DNA of 64,000 nucleotides from Fodinibius salsisoli (GTDB lineage Bacteria; Bacteroidota; Rhodothermia; Balneolales; Balneolaceae). The first letter of the stretch is position 1. Every line of letters begins with the position of its first letter. This document shows, one piece after another, positions 43,878 to 51,455 of the stretch. The position numbers and the translations under genes are program-made. The stretch is taken from positions 49,531-113,530 of the forward strand of contig NZ_JAGGJA010000012.1 of the NCBI RefSeq assembly GCF_026229185.1, written 5' to 3'. The notes beneath the pieces are model-generated. The model made no database searches and was not told the DNA's origin. It saw only the letters and a program-made list of their open reading frames with translations.

Positions 43878-43908
43878 CAAAGGTAGATAAATTTGGAAAC
43901 GGCATCAA
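43878..43908 (-). promoter_or_regulatory. Promoter of the nuoJ-N block (-33/-7 type)
   Basis: Minus strand: TTG (43908-43906), 20 bases, TACCTTTG (43885-43878), matching TAnnTTTG exactly. It ends 17 bases before the nuoJ start, so the leader is very short. Confidence 0.75.
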
Positions 43909-43956
43909 CTCGAATTCTACTTTTAGATGTTAAATCTTGATGTCCAGCGCCGCCGA

Positions 43957-44772
43957 TTAGTAAAAATAAATTATACCTATTGTACCTAATATCCAGCAGT
44001 ACCATGCAAAGGGGTGAATACCCTTGCTTTGCAACATGATAATCAAATATTTAAGGGCATAATATCCGGATATAAAAGAGACTAAAAAGCCTATTATTAA
44101 ATTCCAGAGGGCCTGTATTTGAATACCCATCTCAATCATATCTTTAATTTCCAATAGCATAGCTCCAGCTATAACGGGAATAACCATCAGGAAAGAAAAG
44201 TTGGCCACCTCTTGACGTTCTATCCCTAAATAAAGCCCCAGTGATATCGTAGATCCTGATCGGCTGATGCCCGGAAGGATGGCAAATGCCTGAGCTAATC
44301 CTATACCAAAGGCCCGTGAAGCATTCATACTGTTCGGAAAATAATCCCTGAATTTGGTCAAATAAAGAATGGCGCCGGTAACCAAAAGCATGATGGAGAC
44401 CATAAAGGGGTTGAGAAAGATGTTCTCTATTGTTTCCTTCATGGTGAGTCCAACGATCAGGGCGGGAATCATACTCAACAAAATAAATCCACTGAGTTTT
44501 ATGTTAGTATCATGGGCCGTCCGCTCAGAAAATTCGCCGGGATGTCTAACCAAGCCCCATAATGAACTGAGGATCTCCTTAATTTTTTTATGATAATACA
44601 CCAGAATACTACATAAGGTGCCGAAATGAACAACCACTTCGAACGTAATATTTTTATCAAGCTTTCCTCCCAATAAGGCTTCCCCCAGGACAAGGTGACC
44701 TGAACTGCTTATTGGTAAAAATTCGGTTAAACCCTGAATAAGTCCTAATAAAAAAGAATCTATGATTTCCAT
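43957..44772 (-). CDS. uppP: Undecaprenyl-diphosphatase UppP/BacA
   Basis: The 271-residue polytopic inner-membrane enzyme recycles undecaprenyl diphosphate to the monophosphate used by peptidoglycan and surface-polymer synthesis. It has both family signatures: GLTEFLPISSSGHLVLGE at residues 15-32 and PGISRSGSTISLGLYLG (~165). Loss of activity makes cells bacitracin-sensitive in other species. It reads toward nuoJ but is followed by that operon's own promoter. Confidence 0.97.
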   Translation of the reverse strand: MEIIDSFLLGLIQGLTEFLPISSSGHLVLGEALLGGKLDKNITFEVVVHFGTLCSILVYYHKKIKEILSSLWGLVRHPGEFSERTAHDTNIKLSGFILLSMIPALIVGLTMKETIENIFLNPFMVSIMLLVTGAILYLTKFRDYFPNSMNASRAFGIGLAQAFAILPGISRSGSTISLGLYLGIERQEVANFSFLMVIPVIAGAMLLEIKDMIEMGIQIQALWNLIIGFLVSFISGYYALKYLIIMLQSKGIHPFAWYCWILGTIGIIYFY

Positions 44773-44854
44773 TTGTTAACTTTCGCCGTTTATATTTTCG
44801 AGCAGAAAATAGCTATTACACAACCAAATTCTAAATTCAACAACCATTTTTGTC

Positions 44855-45862
44855 ATGGCTAACACTTCAACGTCCGTAGATATGCAGGCGCTGGGAGAAA
44901 AAATTCAGCAATCCAGTGCATTTATTGAAGATATTTATACCGAATTAGATAAAGTGATCGTAGGCCAAAAGTATATGATCAACCGCCTGCTGGTGGGCCT
45001 GCTGGCCGACGGGCACGTTCTCCTGGAGGGAGTCCCCGGATTGGCAAAAACCCTTACCGTCTCATCTCTGGCCAAAGTTATTAATACAAAATTTCAGCGT
45101 CTCCAGTTTACGCCGGATCTGTTGCCGGCCGACCTTATCGGTACGCTCATCTACAATCAAAAAGAAGCGGAATTCACGGTAAAAAAAGGGCCTATTTTTG
45201 CCAACATCATTCTTGCTGACGAAATCAACCGTTCTCCTGCCAAAGTACAAAGTGCCCTCTTAGAAGCCATGCAGGAGAAGCAGGTTACCATCGGTGACAC
45301 CACCTACCCTCTTGATAAGCCCTTCCTGACGCTGGCTACCCAGAACCCCGTTGAGCAGGAAGGAACCTACCCTCTTCCGGAAGCACAGGTAGACCGCTTT
45401 ATGCTAAAAATTAAAATTGACTATCCCAGCGAAAGCGAAGAGCTTGAGATTATGCGCCGCATGGCTAAAACGGCCGACAAGCAAGAGCTGAAACCTGTTA
45501 TTACGACCGAAAAAGTACTGGAAGCACGCGAGGTCGTAGATGAAATTTATGTAGATGAAAAGGTTGAACAATACATTATTGATTTGGTTTTTGCCACACG
45601 AGATCCCGAAAAATACAACCTCGAAGATCTTTCTGACCTGATTAACTTTGGTGCTTCCCCCCGCGCTTCCATTAACCTTAATCTTGCCTCACGGGCTCAT
45701 GCCTTTATGGAACATCGGCCATATGTAACTCCTGAAGATGTCCGGACTATTGCCATGGATGTTCTTCGACATCGCGTTATCCCAACATTCGAAGCCGAAG
45801 CCGAAAATATTACCTCTGAAGATCTCATCGACAAAATCATGTCAACCGTGCAAGTACCATAA
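44855..45862 (+). CDS. MoxR-family AAA+ ATPase
   Basis: The 335-residue cytoplasmic AAA+ protein has Walker A LEGVPGLAKT (~52), Walker B ILADEINRSPAKVQSALLEAMQE and the MoxR sensor-1 loop LATQNPVEQEGTYPLPEAQVDRF. MoxR ATPases act as chaperones that insert metals or assemble complexes, usually with a DUF58 and VWA-domain partner encoded next to them. Here the downstream DNA is a 376-base gene-free stretch and no partner gene is present. The next genes belong to other processes, so its client cannot be inferred from context. Confidence 0.94.
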   Translation: MANTSTSVDMQALGEKIQQSSAFIEDIYTELDKVIVGQKYMINRLLVGLLADGHVLLEGVPGLAKTLTVSSLAKVINTKFQRLQFTPDLLPADLIGTLIYNQKEAEFTVKKGPIFANIILADEINRSPAKVQSALLEAMQEKQVTIGDTTYPLDKPFLTLATQNPVEQEGTYPLPEAQVDRFMLKIKIDYPSESEELEIMRRMAKTADKQELKPVITTEKVLEAREVVDEIYVDEKVEQYIIDLVFATRDPEKYNLEDLSDLINFGASPRASINLNLASRAHAFMEHRPYVTPEDVRTIAMDVLRHRVIPTFEAEAENITSEDLIDKIMSTVQVP

Positions 45863-46238
45863 TCTGTATATTATTGTTAGCCAAACAGATGATGAACTGG
45901 CGCAACCTTGTACTTGTCATGAGTATCAGACTCAAGGCGTCAGTTCATTATTTACCTTTCTGAACACCTTAAATTACCTTCCCTCCTTTCCCTTTTTACT
46001 GGCATTTTACTCAACAAGAGCTTAAAGATTAGTTAATAACTAAATAATTTGAATGTTATTCCATTAGTTTATTACTTAGCTATATAATTACATCAAGGTT
46101 ATATACAGGCTATAGAACCTCAAGAAATATCATTAGAGCCTAATCATACAACAGGCATTACCTTAAGTACCAAGTCTTATATAATCCTATAATAAATATA
46201 TATCTGGTTCATAAACCTTAACTAAAGCTGAGGTATCC
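45863..46238. other. A/T-rich intergenic stretch without a recognised gene
   Basis: 376 bases between the MoxR gene and a small ORF. No ORF with coding character, no structural-RNA signature and no clear terminator hairpin were found. The low-complexity A/T-rich part (46020-46200) resembles a promoter region for the small ORF at 46239. Confidence 0.6.
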
Positions 46239-46472
46239 ATGGCAATTGAACCCCAACCCCACATAAACCAAATGCCCAAAAAAGAGCGTAAATCCCTCGC
46301 CACTGCCCTCCAAAAACTAACGGAAGGTGGCAAAGCCCTTGAAGTATCCTGTAAATCTGAAGCTGAATTGAATTCAGCAATAGATCTGGCACTAAAAATT
46401 AACCAGAATAATGAAAAGACCATCAGAAGCAGTAAGAAGCCTGACCTTAACACTGTCTTTTTCTACATATAG
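46239..46472 (+). CDS. Small hypothetical protein
   Basis: A 77-residue ORF with an ATG preceded by GCTGAGG at a normal distance. It has no signal peptide or transmembrane segment. A basic, probably helical middle (MPKKERKSLATALQKLTEGGKAL, then EAELNSAIDLALKINQNNEK) is followed by a short tail. I recognise no family. A terminator hairpin 26 bases downstream fits a real monocistronic gene, but that hairpin also ends rpsA on the other strand. An antisense frame here (46187-46453) is the competing reading and is less convincing. Confidence 0.5.
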   Translation: MAIEPQPHINQMPKKERKSLATALQKLTEGGKALEVSCKSEAELNSAIDLALKINQNNEKTIRSSKKPDLNTVFFYI

Positions 46473-46497
46473 GAAGACAAAAATAATTTAACATAAA

Positions 46498-46528
46498 AAA
46501 GGCTCAGCGTCTTAAACGCTGAGCCTTT
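46498..46528. terminator. Bidirectional terminator (rpsA and small ORF)
   Basis: A 13-bp perfect stem (AAAGGCTCAGCGT with ACGCTGAGCCTTT), five-base loop, with A-run before and T-run after, so it can act on both strands. It lies 32 bases past the rpsA stop. Confidence 0.92.
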
Positions 46529-46559
46529 CTATTTTTTTGTAGTAAACCTACCCAAGCAA

Positions 46560-48539
46560 TTACTCTTGCTCGTCTCCGGCTTCTTCCTCTTCATCTTCCG
46601 CTGCTTCTAAATTCTGCGCAGCCTCCGATTTTTCTTTGGCAGCCATCTGCTCTTTAAGATCTGCAAGACCCGACATCTCACCTAAAGTAGGTGTACCGGT
46701 TTGAGGTGCAGAATCTTTTTTCTGAGAACGGCTTTTCTTGCCTGAAGATTTAGTCGCCTTCTTCACATCTTGCTCGCGCTGACTGAGCGTAATGTTTTTA
46801 TTCGTTTCATCCAGTTCAATAACATACGCTTTCACGCTATCACCTTCAGCAAAGTTGTCGGCGGGTTCTCCATCCGCTTCCGTTTTGCTGGCAGGAATAA
46901 AGCCTTCGAGGTTATGAGGCAATTTGACAAATACCCCCTTATCGGTGGTATTTACAACCTCACCTTCAACCTGGTTGGTTCCACTGTATTCTTCAGCGAA
47001 CTCTTCCCAAGGATTTTCCTCGATTTGCTTATGACCAAGCGTAATACGACGATTTTCAAAGTCGATCGCCAGAATAACCACTTCGATCTCTTCATCCTTA
47101 TCGATGATTTCATTCGGGTGGTTAACCTTTTCAGTCCAGCTCAGGTCAGAAATGTGGATAAGTCCGTCGATGCCGGGCTCGAGTTCAACAAACACACCGA
47201 AGTTGGTGAGGTTGCGAACGGTTCCCGTATGCTTGGATCCCACAGGATAACGCTTGTCGATATCTTCCCAGGGATCTTTCTCAAGCTGCTTAACACCGAG
47301 GGAGATTTTCTTCTCCGGCTCGTTCACATTAAGTACAACACAGTCAATAATATCATCTTTGCTTACCAGCTGCGATGGGTGCTTGATATGCTGTGTCCAC
47401 GACATTTCACTAATGTGGATCAAGCCTTCAACACCTTTTTCGAGCTCAATAAAGGCACCGTAATCCGCTATTGAAACTACGCGGCCCTGAACCTGAATAT
47501 TTTCAGGATACTTGAGGTCGATTTCATCCCATGGATGCGGTTGCAGCTGCTTAAGTCCCAGAGAAACACGCTTGGTGTCTTCATCAAAGTCGATAACAGC
47601 CACATTAAGTCGCTGATCAAGCGAAACAATTTCATCCGGATGCTCCACACGTCCCCAAGAGAGGTCCGTAATGTGCAAGAGACCGTCAACGCCTCCAAGA
47701 TCAATAAATACACCGAAGTCGGTAATATTCTTGACAATACCTTCGAGTACCTGGCCTTCTTCAATGGTAGCAAGGATCTCTTCGCGCTGCTCTTCAAGGT
47801 CAGACTCAATAAGCGCACGGTGCGAGACAACAACGTTCTCGGCATGCATATTGAGTTTTACAACCTGAAACTCCATCGTCTTACCGACATAGGCATCAAA
47901 GTCGCGCACAGGACGTACATCAATCTGAGAGCCGGGCAGGAATGCATCAATGCCCATAATATCGGCAACCATACCGCCTTTAATGCGTCGCTTAATATAT
48001 CCCTCAATAATTTCGCCGGTTTCTGAGGCCCGTTCAATAGTCTCCCAGGCATGCAGGATGTCGGCTTTACGACGAGACAGAATTAACTGGCCTTCCTGAT
48101 CTTCAACCTGATCAAGGAAAACATCTACTTCATCGCCAGGCGCAAGATCTTCAAGTACTTCATTCGGAAATTCATTTGCCTGTACAATTCCTTCGGATTT
48201 AAATCCGATATCTACAATTACATAATCTTCGTCAACGGAAACAACACGACCCGTTACAATTTCTTTTTCCTCAATCTCATTGAGGGTATCTTCATACATA
48301 TCTGCAAGCTGATGGAACTCCTCATCCGTATAATCCTCGGATGCTGCCTGCAGTTCTTCATAGGTGTAGGTTTCATCTTCGTCCGCTTCGCCGGTAAATG
48401 TGGCAATTTTGTCTTCTTCCGGAGCTACACGCACTTCGTCTTCCGTAACAGTATCTACAGCAGTTTCTTCAGCTTCATTTGTTACTGCTTGATCTTCTGT
48501 TTCGTCTTGTTGTGGTTCTTGTTTTAGTTCGTCTGTCAT
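46560..48539 (-). CDS. rpsA: Ribosomal protein bS1
   Basis: The 659-residue protein has six S1 RNA-binding repeats after an acidic N-terminal extension of about 95 residues (many Glu/Asp/Thr). Repeats can be followed by their GxV...G(V/A)FV...G(L/I)(I/L)H(I/V)S core, for example GIVKNITDFGVFIDLGGVD, GRVVSIADYGAFIELEKGVE, GTVRNLTNFGVFVELEPGID and GEVVNTTDKGVFVKLPHNLE. The first two repeats are the degenerate ribosome-binding pair. A Lys-rich then Glu-rich C-terminal tail ends the protein. It helps mRNA binding to the 30S subunit. Upstream cmk gives the common cmk-rpsA order. Confidence 0.97.
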   Translation of the reverse strand: MTDELKQEPQQDETEDQAVTNEAEETAVDTVTEDEVRVAPEEDKIATFTGEADEDETYTYEELQAASEDYTDEEFHQLADMYEDTLNEIEEKEIVTGRVVSVDEDYVIVDIGFKSEGIVQANEFPNEVLEDLAPGDEVDVFLDQVEDQEGQLILSRRKADILHAWETIERASETGEIIEGYIKRRIKGGMVADIMGIDAFLPGSQIDVRPVRDFDAYVGKTMEFQVVKLNMHAENVVVSHRALIESDLEEQREEILATIEEGQVLEGIVKNITDFGVFIDLGGVDGLLHITDLSWGRVEHPDEIVSLDQRLNVAVIDFDEDTKRVSLGLKQLQPHPWDEIDLKYPENIQVQGRVVSIADYGAFIELEKGVEGLIHISEMSWTQHIKHPSQLVSKDDIIDCVVLNVNEPEKKISLGVKQLEKDPWEDIDKRYPVGSKHTGTVRNLTNFGVFVELEPGIDGLIHISDLSWTEKVNHPNEIIDKDEEIEVVILAIDFENRRITLGHKQIEENPWEEFAEEYSGTNQVEGEVVNTTDKGVFVKLPHNLEGFIPASKTEADGEPADNFAEGDSVKAYVIELDETNKNITLSQREQDVKKATKSSGKKSRSQKKDSAPQTGTPTLGEMSGLADLKEQMAAKEKSEAAQNLEAAEDEEEEAGDEQE

Positions 48540-48614
48540 TATTTACTTTTAGTTAAAATTACCGCATCCCGGATACCCAGAATGGGATTAGAGTTATATG
48601 TTATAGTTTAAAAA

Positions 48615-49271
48615 TCAGCTTTCGATCTGATCGCTGATATGTGAACAAATTTTTTCGACCTGTTGTTCGAAACTCAAATGGGTCGTATCGATCTCGATGG
48701 CATCGTCCGCTTTTTGGAGCGGATCAGCCTCACGATTTGAATCTTTATGGTCACGCTGCTCAATATTTTGCTTTACTTCGTCGAGTGTAAGCTCAGGATT
48801 GTCCGGCTTTCGTTCTTTATACCGTCGGCGAGCCCGCTCTTCGAGTGCTGCTTTCATAAAAAACTTTAAATCAGCATTCGGAAACACGGCCGTTCCCAGA
48901 TCTCGGCCCTCAGCTATATATACACCATTGGCCACAGCTTCGCGCATTAAATCATTAATAAATGCACGCACACGAGGCATAGCTGCAACGTGACTTACAT
49001 TTTGCGCTACTTTGGGGGTACGGAGCTGATCTGTTACCGCATCATCGTTCACTTTTACATGAAACTGCTGATCGTAATAGCTAAACGTAACCTTTATCTT
49101 ATTCAACAACTGAAAGAACTGCGCTTCATCGCACGCTGCCTGCAAATAAAGCAGTGTCGCCGTTCTATAAAGCGCTCCCGAATCGAGATATTCTATCTTT
49201 AATTTATCGGCTACGGCCCGCGCAGTTGAACTTTTTCCTGAACCGGCCGGTCCATCGATCACTGTGATCAT
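48615..49271 (-). CDS. cmk: Cytidylate kinase
   Basis: The 218-residue enzyme phosphorylates CMP/dCMP. The P-loop is VIDGPAGSGKSSTARAVA at the N-terminus. The substrate-binding part includes YLDSGALYRT and EGRDLGTAVFPNADLKFFMKA, and the lid is RARRRYKERKPDNP. Length matches the family. It lies 75 bases upstream of rpsA on the same strand and faces rpsT across a 154-base divergent region. Confidence 0.97.
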   Translation of the reverse strand: MITVIDGPAGSGKSSTARAVADKLKIEYLDSGALYRTATLLYLQAACDEAQFFQLLNKIKVTFSYYDQQFHVKVNDDAVTDQLRTPKVAQNVSHVAAMPRVRAFINDLMREAVANGVYIAEGRDLGTAVFPNADLKFFMKAALEERARRRYKERKPDNPELTLDEVKQNIEQRDHKDSNREADPLQKADDAIEIDTTHLSFEQQVEKICSHISDQIES

Positions 49272-49322
49272 AATGGAAAGTCTCCTAATTTACCCTTCTT
49301 TTATTAATTTTTCAATGATTTC

Positions 49323-49353
49323 TTGTTTAACAATTCCAGAAATTTTAACTTTG
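49323..49353 (+). promoter_or_regulatory. Promoter of rpsT-gpmI (-33/-7 type)
   Basis: TTG (49323-49325), 20 bases, TAACTTTG (49346-49353) matches the Bacteroidota consensus exactly. The leader to the rpsT start would be about 65 bases. Confidence 0.75.
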
Positions 49354-49425
49354 GGCTCTTTCTGAAATGGCGAAGAGATGATACAAATTAATTTAAAGAA
49401 CTGTTAAGAAACTTTTTATAAATCT

Positions 49426-49677
49426 ATGCCACAACATAAATCAGCAATAAAGCGCGTTCGTCAGAACGAAAAACGACGCAAACACAATCAACCACAGCGT
49501 TCAAAAATGAAAACGCTGGTCAACGAAGCTCTTGAAACGACTGACAAAGAGGAAGCTCAGGAAGCGGTCAGAGAAGCTACGGCTTACTTGGATAAGTTAG
49601 CGGGCAAAGGACTCATTCACAAAAACTTTGCGGCCCGCAGAAAGTCAAAGCTTGCTAAGCATCTGAACAACCTCTAA
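49426..49677 (+). CDS. rpsT: Ribosomal protein bS20
   Basis: The 83-residue basic helical protein starts MPQHKSAIKRVRQNEKRRKHN and contains the family pattern SKMKTLVNEALETTD and GLIHKNFAARRKSKLAKHLNNL. It binds 16S rRNA helices at the bottom of the 30S subunit. gpmI starts 19 bases downstream. Confidence 0.97.
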   Translation: MPQHKSAIKRVRQNEKRRKHNQPQRSKMKTLVNEALETTDKEEAQEAVREATAYLDKLAGKGLIHKNFAARRKSKLAKHLNNL

Positions 49678-49696
49678 ATAAAACGTTTCTTTTATT

Positions 49697-51217
49697 TTGG
49701 CCAACTCAACTTCGAAAGCACTTCTTATTATATTGGATGGCTATGGGTTGGCTGAAAACCCTGAGGCCAGCGCCATTGATAAAGCAAACAAACCCTTTAT
49801 CGATTCACTTTTTGAGCAGCATCCGCATTCTAAGCTTACAGCCAGTGGGCAACAGGTAGGGTTACCTGATGGCCAGTTTGGCAATTCTGAAGTTGGCCAC
49901 CTTAATATTGGGGCCGGGCGCATTGTACCTCAAGAATTGACCAGGGTGAACACTTCTATCGAGGACGGCTCGTTCTTCGAGAACGACGTCCTCACAACAG
50001 CGGTAGATAAAGCCAAAGAAAATGGGCGTGTCCATATCCTGGGGCTTTTCTCCGATGGCGGCGTGCATAGCCACAACAACCACCTTTTTGCCCTGCTGAA
50101 GCTCATGAAAAAGTCAGGTATCCCCAATACCTATGTTCATGCTTTTACCGATGGACGTGATACCGATCCAAATGGGGGAATTGAATATGTTCGGGAATTT
50201 GAACAGCAAGCCGAAGAGATTGGTACCGGCAAAATTGCTTCCATTGTAGGTCGTTACTATGCTATGGATCGCGATAATCGCTGGGAGCGTACGAAACTAG
50301 CATACGATCTGTTAGTGCATGGCCAGGGCGAACCCTTTGACACCCCAGCAGAAGCACTGCAATCTTCTTATAACGAAGACATAACGGACGAGTTCATCAA
50401 GCCTAAGCTTATTGATCAATCATCCGACTCCCGCATCCAGGAAGGTGACGTCGTCATCTTTTATAACATACGTGGAGATCGGGCGCGGCAGATTACCCGG
50501 GCGCTTACGGAAGATGATTTTAGTGAATTTAATGTAGAACCAGAGCTTAATCTGCATTACACTACCTTCACCGCTTACGATGAAAACTTTGATGTCAATG
50601 TCGTCTACCCTCCCCTTAAACTTCATAATACGCTGGGTGAGGTAGTAAGCAGTCATAACCTGCCGCAGCTCCGTATTGCAGAGACCGAGAAGTATCCGCA
50701 TGTCACTTACTTTTTCAACGGAGGGGAAGAAACACCTTTCGAGGGCGAAGAGCGTATCCTCATCCCAAGTCCAAAGGTGGCTACTTATGACCTTCAGCCA
50801 GAGATGAGTGCCTCCAAAGTAACCGATGCACTATGCGAACAGCTGGAGACCGAACAATATCAGCTGTGTGTGCTCAATTATGCCAACGCGGATATGGTCG
50901 GTCACACCGGTGATTTACAAGCAGCCATTAAAGCCGTTGAAGCCGTTGATGAGCAGCTTCAAAGAACCGTAGAGACTGCTACAGAACATGGATATAAAAT
51001 TCTCATTATTGCCGATCATGGCAATGCTGACAAACTATTTGATGAACAAGGCAATCCTCATACCGCGCACACATCGGCTTTAGTTCCTGCCCTAATTTTA
51101 AATGAACCCCAGGCACAGACCCTTCGCGATGGTATCCTCGCAGATGTAGCCCCTACTCTGCTCAAGCTAATGGGGCTGTCTAAGCCAGAAGAGATGACAG
51201 GTTCTGCTCTGTTTTAA
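49697..51217 (+). CDS. gpmI: 2,3-bisphosphoglycerate-independent phosphoglycerate mutase
   Basis: The 506-residue Mn2+-dependent glycolytic enzyme belongs to the alkaline-phosphatase superfamily. Motifs: ILDGYGLAENPEASA with a metal-binding Asp, the catalytic serine in FGNSEVGHLNIGAGRIV, GLFSDGGVHSHNNH, DGRDTDPN, GRYYAMDRDNRWERT, and ADHGNADKLFDEQGNPHTAHT near the end. It interconverts 3- and 2-phosphoglycerate. The start is TTG giving MANSTSKALL; no ATG fits ahead of the first conserved strand. It sits 19 bases after rpsT and probably shares its promoter. Confidence 0.97.
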   Translation: MANSTSKALLIILDGYGLAENPEASAIDKANKPFIDSLFEQHPHSKLTASGQQVGLPDGQFGNSEVGHLNIGAGRIVPQELTRVNTSIEDGSFFENDVLTTAVDKAKENGRVHILGLFSDGGVHSHNNHLFALLKLMKKSGIPNTYVHAFTDGRDTDPNGGIEYVREFEQQAEEIGTGKIASIVGRYYAMDRDNRWERTKLAYDLLVHGQGEPFDTPAEALQSSYNEDITDEFIKPKLIDQSSDSRIQEGDVVIFYNIRGDRARQITRALTEDDFSEFNVEPELNLHYTTFTAYDENFDVNVVYPPLKLHNTLGEVVSSHNLPQLRIAETEKYPHVTYFFNGGEETPFEGEERILIPSPKVATYDLQPEMSASKVTDALCEQLETEQYQLCVLNYANADMVGHTGDLQAAIKAVEAVDEQLQRTVETATEHGYKILIIADHGNADKLFDEQGNPHTAHTSALVPALILNEPQAQTLRDGILADVAPTLLKLMGLSKPEEMTGSALF

Positions 51218-51343
51218 CGGTCGCTAAAAGCAGATATCCTTTTCTTATAAATTTACATCCCTGTATATTACTATCAGGCATCGGTTTTAAATCGGTATCA
51301 TCAAAGAGTTCTAACTTCTATCAGGTTAATTCGCCGATTTTGT

Positions 51344-51374
51344 TTGCTTTTGCATAATGCCAGTACTACTTTCG
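51344..51374 (+). promoter_or_regulatory. Candidate clpC promoter (-33/-7 type)
   Basis: TTG (51344-51346), 20 bases, TACTTTCG (51367-51374), with one mismatch to TAnnTTTG. The spacing is identical to the other promoters in the window. It is 82 bases before the clpC ATG. No CtsR-like or CIRCE repeat is visible nearby. Confidence 0.5.
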
Positions 51375-51455
51375 ATAATAAATATGAACTAAATTTACGA
51401 CTCACTCGTTTTACCGATTGAAGATAACCCCAAACACCTAAGAAGATTCATTTTT

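Noticed and set aside
46770..48527. Plus-strand ORFs opposite rpsA
   Set aside because: Antisense shadows of the S1 repeats; no independent coding evidence.
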